Positions 1-5,300 of a stretch of 5,300 bases of DNA are shown here, one piece after another. The stretch comes from an uncultured Oscillospiraceae bacterium (GTDB taxonomy: Bacteria; Bacillota; Clostridia; Oscillospirales; Oscillospiraceae), in assembly GCA_934572355.1 (NCBI GenBank), contig CAKTKV010000110.1:1-5300 (forward strand), given 5' to 3'. The notes beneath the pieces are model-generated. The model was not told where the DNA came from. It made no database searches and saw nothing but the letters and a program-made list of their open reading frames with translations. The position numbers were made by a program, and so were the translations under genes. How positions within the stretch are numbered: position 1 is the stretch's first letter; the number at the start of each line of letters is the position of its first letter.

Positions 1-762
1 TCCGGGCATCCGGGCGGCTCGCTCTCCTGCATCGATGCGCTGACGGAGCTGTATTTTGACGAAATGAATATAGACCCTGCAAATCCCGCGTGGGAGGACA
101 GGGACAGGTTTGTGCTCTCCAAGGGGCACTGCTCCCCGGCGCTTTATTCCGTGCTTGCGCTCAGGGGCTATTTCCCCGCGGAAGATATAAAGCTCTTCCG
201 CTCGATAAAGGCGCACTATTCCGGGCACCCCGATATGCGTCATGTCCCCGGTGTGGATATGTCCACTGGTTCTCTCGGCCAGGGGCTGAGCGCCGCTGTC
301 GGCATGGCTCTCGCCGCAAGGCTTTCGGGCAAAAGCTACCGCACCTACGCCATCTGCGGCGACGGTGAGATCGAGGAAGGCCAGATATGGGAGGCCGCGA
401 TGTCCGCGGCGAAGTGGAAGCTCGATAACCTCTGCGCGTTCGTGGATGTGAACGGATTGCAGATAGACGGCGCGACGGCTGACGTTATGCCCTCCGAGCC
501 GCTGGACAAGAAGTTTGAGGCTTTCAACTGGAACGTCATATCCGTCGACGGGCATGACTTTTCACAGCTTGCCGATGCGCTCCAAAAGGCTAAGGAGACC
601 AAGAGCAAGCCGACGATGATCCTCATGCACACCGTGAAGGGCAAGGGCGTGTCCTTTATGGAAAATCAGGCCGGGTGGCACGGCAAGGCTCCGAACGCCG
701 AGCAGTACGCGCAGGCAATGAGCGAGCTTGAAGCCCGCGTTAAAGAACTGGAGGTGCTCTGA
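1..762 (+). CDS. Transketolase, N-terminal (thiamine diphosphate-binding) subunit, 5' end outside window
   Basis: This is the cytoplasmic ThDP-binding half of a split transketolase, which moves two-carbon ketol units between sugar phosphates in the non-oxidative pentose phosphate pathway. The reading frame is open from base 1, so the gene starts upstream; 253 residues are visible, and with a usual family length near 270-280 roughly 20-30 N-terminal residues are missing. Visible motifs, in residues counted from base 1: SGHPGGSLS at 1-9; SKGHCSPALY at 40-49, with the His typical of cofactor contact; TGSLGQGLS at 89-97; the ThDP/metal motif beginning GDGEIEEGQIWEA at 120 and ending at VNGLQIDG (Asn151); and HTVKGKGVSFME plus GWHG near the C-terminus. 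It stops with TGA one base before the C-terminal subunit gene, so the two are surely co-transcribed and probably translated in balance to form the heteromeric enzyme. The ATG at 64 is internal and is not the start. The family is certain. Confidence 0.96.
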   Translation, partial: SGHPGGSLSCIDALTELYFDEMNIDPANPAWEDRDRFVLSKGHCSPALYSVLALRGYFPAEDIKLFRSIKAHYSGHPDMRHVPGVDMSTGSLGQGLSAAVGMALAARLSGKSYRTYAICGDGEIEEGQIWEAAMSAAKWKLDNLCAFVDVNGLQIDGATADVMPSEPLDKKFEAFNWNVISVDGHDFSQLADALQKAKETKSKPTMILMHTVKGKGVSFMENQAGWHGKAPNAEQYAQAMSELEARVKELEVL

Positions 763-763
763 A

Positions 764-1708
764 ATGGCAGGAAAGATAGCAACACGCAATGCCTACGGCG
801 AGGCTCTCGCGGAGCTTGCCGACAAGTACCCCAAGCTCGTTGTGCTGGATGCCGACCTTGCGGGCGCGACGATGTCTAAGTTCTTCGCCGCGGCGCACCC
901 CGAGAGATTCTTTGACTGCGGTATTGCCGAGGCAAACATGACAGACATCGCAGCCGGACTTACGACCTGCGGCTATAAGCCCTTTACGAACACCTTCGCC
1001 ATGTTTGCGGCGGGGCGTGCTTATGAGCAGGTCAGAAACTCTATAGCTTACCCTCACCTCAACTGCACCATAGTCGGCTCGCACGGCGGCGTCTCCGTCG
1101 GCGAGGACGGCGCGACCCATCAGTGCATTGAGGATCTGGCGCTCATGCGCGCGCTGCCCGGTATGCTGGTGTGCTGCCCCTGCGACGGCAATGAAATGCG
1201 CCTTGCGGTCGAAGCGCTCATCAACTATAACGGCCCGGCGTATCTGCGCCTTGCAAGACCCGCGACCGAGATCATCACTGACGAGATCCCCGGCTATAGC
1301 TTCGAACTCGGCAAGGGCGCGACGCTGCGCGACGGTAAGGACGTCACGATAATCGCGACCGGTATTCTTGTCCCGCAGGCGATGAAAGCTGCCGAAGCAC
1401 TGGAGTCTGACAGCATTTCCGCACGCGTTATAGACATGCACACCATAAAGCCCCTTGACGCAGACCTTGTCGTGAAGGCCGCGAAGGAGACCGGCTGCAT
1501 CGTCACCGCGGAGGAGCACTCCGTTATCGGCGGACTTGGCGGCGCCGTGTGCGAGCTTCTGAGCGAGGTCTGCCCCACGCCGGTGCTGCGCCTCGGCGTG
1601 AACGATGAGTTTGGACGCAGCGGCAAGGCAAACGAGGTGCTCGATTACTTCGGGCTCAACGCCGAGGGCATTGCTGCCAAGGCACGCGAGGCTGTGAAGC
1701 TCAAGTAA
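764..1708 (+). CDS. Transketolase, C-terminal (pyrimidine-binding plus TK-C) subunit
   Basis: This is the second half of the split transketolase, 314 residues, which completes the active site of the neighbouring N-terminal subunit. The pyrimidine-binding domain spans about residues 5-165. Glu56 in DCGIAEANM is the Glu that activates the thiamine ring in this family, followed by GSHGGVSVGEDGATHQ at 105-120. The transketolase C-terminal domain follows (about 185-305) with the typical IDMHTIKPLD (223-232) and TAEEHSVIGGLG (248-259). A DXS or pyruvate dehydrogenase E1-beta relative would look similar at this level, but pairing with a transketolase N-subunit settles it. The start is the ATG at 764: GGAGGT at 750-755 lies 8 nt upstream, inside the end of the first gene. 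An in-frame TTG at 728 lacks a ribosome site and would overlap the upstream gene. The gene ends 11 bases before the hairpin terminator, so the operon ends here. No frameshift or missing motif is seen. Confidence 0.96.
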   Translation: MAGKIATRNAYGEALAELADKYPKLVVLDADLAGATMSKFFAAAHPERFFDCGIAEANMTDIAAGLTTCGYKPFTNTFAMFAAGRAYEQVRNSIAYPHLNCTIVGSHGGVSVGEDGATHQCIEDLALMRALPGMLVCCPCDGNEMRLAVEALINYNGPAYLRLARPATEIITDEIPGYSFELGKGATLRDGKDVTIIATGILVPQAMKAAEALESDSISARVIDMHTIKPLDADLVVKAAKETGCIVTAEEHSVIGGLGGAVCELLSEVCPTPVLRLGVNDEFGRSGKANEVLDYFGLNAEGIAAKAREAVKLK

Positions 1709-1719
1709 AAGGCAAAACT

Positions 1720-1756
1720 AAATCCGCGGCATGAACCATTCATGCCGCGGATTTTT
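1720..1756. terminator. Bidirectional rho-independent terminator between the transketolase operon and upp
   Basis: A perfect 16-bp inverted repeat, AAATCCGCGGCATGAA (1720-1735) against its complement (1739-1754), is closed by a 3-nt CCA loop. On the plus strand the stem runs into TTTTT (1752-1756), 11 bases after the transketolase stop. On the minus strand the same stem is followed by ATTTAGTTTT, a weaker but usable U-tract, 17 bases beyond the upp stop. It most likely ends both convergent transcripts. Confidence 0.9.
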
Positions 1757-1771
1757 GTGCTTACGCGTTAT

Positions 1772-2401
1772 TTACTTGGTGCCGAAGATACGGTCACCGG
1801 CGTCGCCGAGACCAGGGACAATATAGCCATGGTCGTTGAGGTGATCGTCCAGAGCAGCGACAAAGATGTCAACATCCGGGTGATCCTCCTGCATGCGCTT
1901 GACGCCTTCGGGCGCGCCTATGATGCACATGAGCTTGATATGCTTGACGCCGTCCTGCTTGAGGAAGGTAATCGCAGCGGAGGCAGAACCGCCGGTCGCG
2001 AGCATCGGGTCAACAACGATAACGTCGCGCTCCTCAATGTCAGCGGGCATCTTGAAGTAATACTTCACGGGCTCCAGAGTCTGAGGATCGCGGAACAGCC
2101 CTATATGACCAACCTTGACGTTGGGCATCATGCTGACCATACCGTCGACCATGCCGAGACCTGCTCTGAGGATGGGGACGATGGCAAGCTTCTTGCCGGA
2201 AATACGCTTGCACTTTGCAACGGCGACGGGCGTCTTAACGTCAACCTCTTCGAGCGGGAGATCTCTGGTGGCTTCATAGCACATCAGCATTGCGATCTCC
2301 GAAACAAGCTCTCTGAACTCCTTGACGCTGGTGTTTTCGTCGCGGAGGATGGACAGCTTGTGCTGAATAAGGGGATGGTCGAACACGCATACTTTGCTCA
2401 T
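1772..2401 (-). CDS. upp: Uracil phosphoribosyltransferase (pyrimidine salvage)
   Basis: This cytoplasmic enzyme makes UMP from uracil and PRPP, salvaging free base. The 209-residue product matches the family's usual length. The PRPP-binding loop is seen as [11 protein letters not shown] (130-140), the conserved [13 protein letters not shown] lies at 75-87 and GLFRDPQT at 101-108, and the C-terminal uracil-recognition segment [16 protein letters not shown] is at 193-208. The start ATG (minus strand, base 2401) is preceded by AAGGAGA at 2417-2411 with a 9-nt spacer. It follows tsaB by only 26 bases with no terminator and no room for a separate well-placed promoter in the gap, so it is probably the last gene of a tsaE-tsaB-upp transcript, although a promoter inside tsaB cannot be excluded. 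No pyrR-like attenuator is visible immediately upstream. Nothing is truncated and all key motifs are intact. Confidence 0.97.
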   Translation of the reverse strand: MSKVCVFDHPLIQHKLSILRDENTSVKEFRELVSEIAMLMCYEATRDLPLEEVDVKTPVAVAKCKRISGKKLAIVPILRAGLGMVDGMVSMMPNVKVGHIGLFRDPQTLEPVKYYFKMPADIEERDVIVVDPMLATGGSASAAITFLKQDGVKHIKLMCIIGAPEGVKRMQEDHPDVDIFVAALDDHLNDHGYIVPGLGDAGDRIFGTK

Positions 2402-2427
2402 TTAAGTCGTTCTCCTTTATATTCAAT

Positions 2428-3129
2428 TTAAGAATTGACTGATTCTGAAAGCCGCTCCTGCCGCTCGCGCTCCGCCTGCGAGAGGCGCAGGTAGACGGGC
2501 AGCAGCTCATCGGCATTGCCGGGGGTCTTGTCAGCCGCGGCCATCGCGACGCCCCAAGCGTCCTGCCAGCGCAGGTTATCCGGAGCCATGACGCAGGGAA
2601 TGCCATGCGCGGTGAAATGCTCGTGGCAGAGCGCCGCGCCGTCCCCGACGAGGAACACCGGAGCGCTCAGCGCCGAGACTTCTTTTGAAAGCTCGTCGAG
2701 CGCGATGGGTCTGTCCTCGGTCATGCGGACGGGACGGCCGTTTTCTATTTTGAAAAGGGCGTTATAGACCTGGCTGCGGCGCGCGTCCATGACCGGGCAG
2801 ATATAGCCCCCGGCGGCAAGACCGTGCCACGCCATGGCTTCGAGCGTCGAGACGCCGACGCATGGTTTTTCCGCTGCCCACGCAAGCCCCTTGACGGTCG
2901 ACACGCCTATGCGGATGCCGGTAAAGGAGCCGGGGCCGTGGGCGACGGCGATAAGGTCAACGTCACGGAGCTCCAGTTCGGCGTTCTTGAGCATGTCCTC
3001 CGCCATGGGCAGGAGAGTGCGGCTGTGGGTCAGCGCGCTGCACTGCATATACTGGCTGAGCAGCTGCCCGTCCTTCACAAGCGCTGCGGATGCGGGCTTT
3101 GCCGAGGATTCAAAAGCGAGTATCAGCAT
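2428..3129 (-). CDS. tsaB: TsaB, tRNA t6A37 threonylcarbamoyltransferase complex dimerization subunit
   Basis: TsaB is an ASKHA-fold partner that, in bacteria, pairs with the catalytic TsaD and with the ATPase TsaE to transfer the threonylcarbamoyl group to A37 of ANN-decoding tRNAs. The 233-residue product begins MLILAFESSAKPASAAL, the usual N-terminal strand and phosphate-loop region of the family. It has the signature THSRTLLPM (34-42), HGPGSFTGIRIGVSTVKGLA (64-83), DARRSQVY (115-122) and the late PVYLR (211-215) seen in full-length TsaB. It lacks the metal-binding HxxxH motif of TsaD, which argues against a TsaD call. The ATG at 3129 overlaps the end of tsaE by 7 bases (ATGCTGA), with GAGGGGG at 3143-3137 giving a 7-nt spacer; translation is therefore probably coupled to tsaE. 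TsaD and TsaC are not in the window. Confidence 0.95.
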   Translation of the reverse strand: MLILAFESSAKPASAALVKDGQLLSQYMQCSALTHSRTLLPMAEDMLKNAELELRDVDLIAVAHGPGSFTGIRIGVSTVKGLAWAAEKPCVGVSTLEAMAWHGLAAGGYICPVMDARRSQVYNALFKIENGRPVRMTEDRPIALDELSKEVSALSAPVFLVGDGAALCHEHFTAHGIPCVMAPDNLRWQDAWGVAMAAADKTPGNADELLPVYLRLSQAERERQERLSESVNS

Positions 3130-3548
3130 TCTGCGTCCCCCTCGATAACGATTTTACGCTCATTGTCCGAAAGCTTCGTGATGGTGACCTTTATCTCGTC
3201 ACCGAAGAACGCGTCCTGCACGTTCTCACTCCACTCGACGGCGCACACCGCGCCGCGGTTGAGGTAATCCTCCCAGCCAATGTCGAACAGCTCGTCCGCG
3301 CTGGAGAGGCGATACATATCAAAATGGATAAGCTCACGCTCGCCGAGGTATTCGTTGACGATCGTGAAGGTCGGGCTGGAGACGCGGCAGTCAAGCCCCA
3401 TGCCGCGCGCCATGCCGCGCACGAAAGCCGTCTTGCCCGCGCCGAGGTCGCCGTACATCGCAACGACTGTGCCGCCTGTGAGCGTGCGCGCAAAGGAGGC
3501 ACCGATTTCCTCGGTATCATGTTCGCTGTGTGAAATATATTCCGACAT
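3123..3548 (-). CDS. tsaE: TsaE, P-loop ATPase of the tRNA t6A37 modification complex
   Basis: TsaE is the small cytoplasmic ATPase needed for multiple turnover of the TsaB-TsaD complex. The 141-residue product has the family's usual size of around 150. Walker A is GDLGAGKT (residues 33-40); the conserved SSPTF (57-61) and HFDMYRL (75-81) follow; AVEWSE (103-108) corresponds to the usual hydrophobic-EW-PE block, here with Ser in place of the common Pro. The chosen start is the ATG at 3548, because AAGGAGG at 3560-3554 sits 5 nt upstream and the family begins close to this point. The frame extends to 3674 on alternative starts, but that part runs through the promoter region and has no family-like sequence. 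It is the first gene of the tsaE-tsaB-upp cluster, with a good promoter at 3668-3640 predicting a leader of about 85 nt. It ends inside the tsaB start (7-base overlap). Confidence 0.95.
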   Translation of the reverse strand: MSEYISHSEHDTEEIGASFARTLTGGTVVAMYGDLGAGKTAFVRGMARGMGLDCRVSSPTFTIVNEYLGERELIHFDMYRLSSADELFDIGWEDYLNRGAVCAVEWSENVQDAFFGDEIKVTITKLSDNERKIVIEGDAEC

Positions 3549-3639
3549 GTGCTCCTCCTTATACCGTGTATTTAACACTGTGATAACAATCCCGGGGAGG
3601 GACTGTGATAAAATCATTCCGATAAAATTCCCGGCAGAT

Positions 3640-3668
3640 ATTATAACATCGTCGGGGCGTTGCGTAAA
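3640..3668 (-). promoter_or_regulatory. Predicted sigma-A promoter for tsaE-tsaB-upp
   Basis: Reading the minus strand, TTTACG (3668-3663; 4 of 6 to TTGACA) is followed after 17 bases by a perfect TATAAT (3645-3640). Transcription would start near 3633, about 85 bases before the tsaE ATG. The -35 box shares bases 3663-3665 with the -35 of the opposing promoter. This is a prediction from consensus match and spacing only. Confidence 0.6.
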
Positions 3669-3688
3669 GAGCAATTATGTGATAAAAT
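3660..3688 (+). promoter_or_regulatory. Predicted sigma-A promoter (extended -10) for the SEDS gene
   Basis: TTGCGT (3660-3665) is followed after 17 bases by TAAAAT (3683-3688; 5 of 6 to TATAAT), with TGA directly in front of it (3680-3682), which fits the TGn extended -10 that compensates for the poor -35. Transcription would start near 3695, giving a leader of about 40 nt. The -10 is part of the repeated TGTGATAAAAT motif of this gap. Prediction only. Confidence 0.5.
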
Positions 3689-3727
3689 ACGTCTTACGGC
3701 GCATCGGGCGCTGTGTCAATTTGCTGA

Positions 3728-3748
3728 AAGGCGGTGACAAATATCACA
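3728..3748 (+). promoter_or_regulatory. Shine-Dalgarno and ambiguous start region of the SEDS gene, with a CRP-like palindrome
   Basis: AAGGCGGTGA (3728-3737) matches the anti-Shine-Dalgarno complement AAGGAGGTGA at 9 of 10 bases. The GTG at 3734 lies inside this element, while the codon at the expected distance is ATC at 3743, 8 bases after GGCGG. An in-frame TGA at 3725-3727 rules out any start further upstream. GTGA (3734-3737), six bases, then TCAC (3744-3747) forms a palindrome that could act on DNA or fold the ribosome site in RNA. Confidence 0.55.
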
Positions 3749-4897
3749 CAGACGAAAAAATATATAAAGCAGTTCTTCCAGAGAGCGGATATATTTCTGC
3801 TTGTAATGTGCATTATATGCTCGATATACGGAATATACTCGATAGATATCGCAGTCACGGGCATGGCGGAGGGCGGCTGGGACATGTCCGCTCCGTCAAA
3901 GTACATCGCGGTTCAGACCTTTTCACTGTTCCTCGGCATTGGCGGCTTTGTGCTTTTTACGGTCATTGACGCGGATATCCTCGGCCAGCAGTGGAAGATA
4001 TTGAGCGCAATAAATGTGCTGCTGCTTGTCGCGCTTGTCATCTTCGGTCAGGACGACGGCACCGGCAACAAGAGCTGGATACGTTTCGCCGGTATCGGCA
4101 TACAGCCCTCGGAGGTAATCAAAGTCCTGTACATAGTCGTCGCAGCAAAGCAGATGACATACCTGAAGGAGTACCGGGACATCAATTCCTTCCTGTCGGT
4201 GGTGCAGATGGCGGCGCACTTCGCCATCGTGTTCCTGATGATCGTCGGCGTCTCCTCCGACCTTGGAAGCGCGGGCATTCTGCTGGGCGTCTTCCTCGTA
4301 ATGTTCTATGCGCTGGGCGTGAAGCTCTACTGGTTCGCGATAGGCGGGGCGCTGGTAGCCTCGGCGATACCGCTGCTGTGGAACTACTTTTTGAAGGACT
4401 ACCAGAAGCAGAGACTTATCGCACCTTACGACGCCAGCGTCGACCCCGACGGCTGGGGCATCAGATGGCAGACTACGCAGAGCAAGATGAGCCTTGCGTC
4501 GGGCCGTCTCACCGGAGTTGACGATGAGCACAGCACCACGGTCTTCACCGGTAAGCATACCGACTTCATCTTCGCCTGCATTGGAGAGCATTTCGGCATG
4601 ATCGGCTGCCTTATCGTTGTTGCGCTGCTGCTGATAATCATAATCCATATCCTCAGGATCGGCCTGCATTCGAGCCGCACCTATGATATGCTGATCTGTT
4701 TCGGCGTCGCCGGAGCAATGCTGTTCCAGATGTTCATAAACATGGGTATGTGCATCGGCATCACGCCGGTTATCGGTATTACGCTGCCGTTCTTCAGCTA
4801 TGGAGGCTCGTCAATGGTGACGATGTTCTGCGCGATGGGACTTGTGTCAGGGGTAAAATATAAGCCTAAACCAGAGCATTTCGCCTTGGTGTTCTAA
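3734..4897 (+). CDS. rodA: SEDS-family peptidoglycan glycosyltransferase, RodA-like (RodA/FtsW/SpoVE family)
   Basis: SEDS proteins are integral membrane enzymes that polymerise lipid II into glycan strands, working with a class B penicillin-binding protein in elongation (RodA), division (FtsW) or sporulation (SpoVE). The 387-residue product has about ten hydrophobic segments, roughly at 17-37, 58-78, 88-104, 124-138, 158-173, 177-192, 196-215, 280-305, 322-343 and 353-374, with a large hydrophilic loop at 216-279, as expected for the family. Recognisable motifs are NKSWIRFAGIGIQPSEVIK (112-130), SSDLGSAGI (174-182), HTDFIFACIGEHFGMIG (275-291), where Asp277 should be the family's essential catalytic Asp, and VIGITLPFFSYGGSS (346-360). 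That last block resembles clostridial RodA-type proteins more than FtsW; the symbol is tentative and the paralogue cannot be fixed from sequence alone. The segment before HTDFIFA is unusual. The start is uncertain (GTG 3734, or ATC 3743). The gene stands alone, with its own promoter and terminator and no PBP gene beside it. Confidence 0.9.
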   Translation: MTNITQTKKYIKQFFQRADIFLLVMCIICSIYGIYSIDIAVTGMAEGGWDMSAPSKYIAVQTFSLFLGIGGFVLFTVIDADILGQQWKILSAINVLLLVALVIFGQDDGTGNKSWIRFAGIGIQPSEVIKVLYIVVAAKQMTYLKEYRDINSFLSVVQMAAHFAIVFLMIVGVSSDLGSAGILLGVFLVMFYALGVKLYWFAIGGALVASAIPLLWNYFLKDYQKQRLIAPYDASVDPDGWGIRWQTTQSKMSLASGRLTGVDDEHSTTVFTGKHTDFIFACIGEHFGMIGCLIVVALLLIIIIHILRIGLHSSRTYDMLICFGVAGAMLFQMFINMGMCIGITPVIGITLPFFSYGGSSMVTMFCAMGLVSGVKYKPKPEHFALVF

Positions 4898-4903
4898 ATT
4901 TAG

Positions 4904-4940
4904 AAAATGATCGGTTTCCGTTTGGAAACCGATCATTTTT
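4904..4940. terminator. Bidirectional rho-independent terminator between the SEDS gene and the DUF975 gene
   Basis: A perfect 16-bp stem, AAAATGATCGGTTTCC (4904-4919) with its complement at 4924-4939, has a GTTT loop and runs into a T-tract (4936-4940) on the plus strand, 6 bases after the SEDS stop codon. On the minus strand the stem begins at the last base of the DUF975 gene's TAA and is followed by TTTTCTAAATTT, so it can end that transcript too. Confidence 0.9.
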
Positions 4941-5300
4941 ATATATCGACGTTGAAGGTATCGCGGGTATAGGCCACGCCGCTGCGGAGGGCTTCAAAGT
5001 AAAGAGCCTTGGTCATGCCGATATAAGGTACCGACCAGACACGCACGGCATAGCCGAGCATGGGAACGAGGGAGAGAAGGTACCAGCCGAGGAAGCTGAG
5101 GTCGAGCGCGAAGAGCTCGCCCTTGTGCCCGGACATCATGGCTTTGGATTCACGGATGCACTGCATGGGCGACTTCGTGGGATCGTCAACGAGAATATAA
5201 ATAGCCTGACTGTAGCGGTAATAAGCGATAACGCCCGGAAACAGAAGCAGCAGCGACCATAGACAGATAAAGACCGCTTCGAGCACGTTCAGGATAACGA
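4939..5300 (-). CDS. DUF975-family integral membrane protein, C-terminal part (5' end outside window)
   Basis: The frame is open to the right edge; 119 complete residues of the C-terminus are visible and the start lies outside. The GTG at 5286 is internal and should not be taken as the start, since the frame continues upstream as hydrophobic sequence. Visible features match the DUF975 family of Firmicutes membrane proteins: a hydrophobic segment with FPGVIAYYRYSQAIYIL, then a DDP turn, the characteristic SKAMMSGHKGELFALDLSFL block, a second hydrophobic segment (GWYLLSLVPMLGYAV) and a VPYIGMTKALYFEAL-like end. The family's function is not established. It sits convergent to the SEDS gene and shares its terminator; the TAA overlaps the hairpin by one base. 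No functional link to cell-wall synthesis can be drawn from a convergent arrangement. Confidence 0.85.
   Translation of the reverse strand, partial: VILNVLEAVFICLWSLLLLFPGVIAYYRYSQAIYILVDDPTKSPMQCIRESKAMMSGHKGELFALDLSFLGWYLLSLVPMLGYAVRVWSVPYIGMTKALYFEALRSGVAYTRDTFNVDI

Larger units (their letters stand above)
3577..3688 (+). repeat. Repeated TGTGATAA / GATAAAAT motifs in the divergent intergenic region
   Basis: TGTGATAA occurs at 3579-3586, 3604-3611 and 3678-3685. The first two share a 10-base ACTGTGATAA spaced 25 bases apart; the second and third share the 11-base TGTGATAAAAT. GATAAAAT appears again at 3621-3628. In addition GATAACAATCCCGG (3582-3595) and GATAAAATTCCCGG (3621-3634) are 12 of 14 identical. 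Two copies lie in the predicted leader of tsaE and one forms the -10 of the SEDS promoter. They could be operator half-sites, spare -10 elements, or chance in an AT-rich gap. I do not recognise a known regulator's site. Confidence 0.5.

Noticed and set aside
740..1519. A 259-codon open frame on the minus strand opposite the transketolase C-subunit gene
   Set aside because: It lies antisense to a gene with clear family motifs, its product is rich in Arg, Gly and His with no recognisable domain, and long shadow frames are expected in GC-rich coding DNA.
1..1708. The two-gene transketolase as a broken single gene
   Set aside because: Split N- and C-subunit transketolases are well known in Firmicutes and archaea. 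Here each half has its own intact frame, and the second has its own ribosome site and ATG.
2416..2421. A TATAAA on the minus strand just before upp, as a possible upp promoter -10
   Set aside because: It overlaps the upp ribosome binding site, so a transcript starting there would lose it.
1742..2431. A 229-codon plus-strand open frame opposite upp
   Set aside because: upp on the minus strand is full length with all motifs and a good ribosome site. The plus-strand frame begins in the terminator stem and has no family resemblance.
3549..3674. An N-terminal extension of TsaE from an alternative start at 3674
   Set aside because: The extension covers the promoter and leader, shows no family-like sequence, and the ATG at 3548 has a near-perfect ribosome site.
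3280..3969. A 229-codon plus-strand frame crossing tsaE, the intergenic gap and the start of the SEDS gene, considered as evidence of a frameshift at the SEDS N-terminus
   Set aside because: The SEDS frame already gives a typical charged N-terminus (KKYIKQFFQRAD) followed by a first membrane segment, so no part of the other frame is needed.
3923..4669. A 248-codon minus-strand open frame opposite the SEDS gene
   Set aside because: The product is low in hydrophobic structure, has no motif and no ribosome site, and the plus-strand SEDS frame explains the region.
1..5300. Mobile element, phage, CRISPR, defence island, tRNA/rRNA or riboswitch
   Set aside because: No direct-repeat array, transposase or integrase motif, cloverleaf pattern or recognised aptamer core was seen. 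All sizeable stretches are explained by housekeeping genes.

Overview
The window looks like chromosome from a moderately GC-rich member of the Clostridia, possibly an Oscillospiraceae/Ruminococcaceae-type gut bacterium. The evidence is a transketolase split into two subunit genes, strong AGGAGG-type ribosome binding sites, short Firmicutes-style gene clusters separated by hairpin terminators, and a DUF975-family membrane protein. The lineage is inferred from gene content and style, not from any search.

Layout. Positions 1-1708 (+) hold the two halves of transketolase, N-terminal subunit (cut by the window's left edge) and C-terminal subunit, one base apart in one operon. A perfect 16-bp hairpin at 1720-1756 lies between this operon and the convergent cluster on the minus strand. 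That cluster reads tsaE (3548-3123), tsaB (3129-2428), upp (2401-1772): two members of the machinery for the tRNA t6A37 modification, followed by uracil phosphoribosyltransferase. The 185-bp gap 3549-3733 has two divergent sigma-A-like promoters whose -35 boxes overlap, plus repeated TGTGATAA motifs. From there a SEDS-family (RodA/FtsW-type) peptidoglycan polymerase gene runs rightward (3734-4897). A second perfect hairpin (4904-4940) separates it from the 3' part of a minus-strand gene for a DUF975 membrane protein that runs off the right edge.

How the genes relate. These are core metabolic and housekeeping functions: pentose phosphate interconversion, tRNA modification, pyrimidine salvage and cell-wall elongation or division. 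I see no mobile element, CRISPR array, tRNA or rRNA gene, phage gene or defence-like cluster, and nothing that amounts to a novel system. No gene-free stretch exceeds 300 bases. The points most worth a second look are small: the SEDS gene has no normal start codon at the right distance from its Shine-Dalgarno sequence, its start overlaps a CRP-like palindrome, and the tsaE/SEDS intergenic region has overlapping divergent promoters with repeated motifs.
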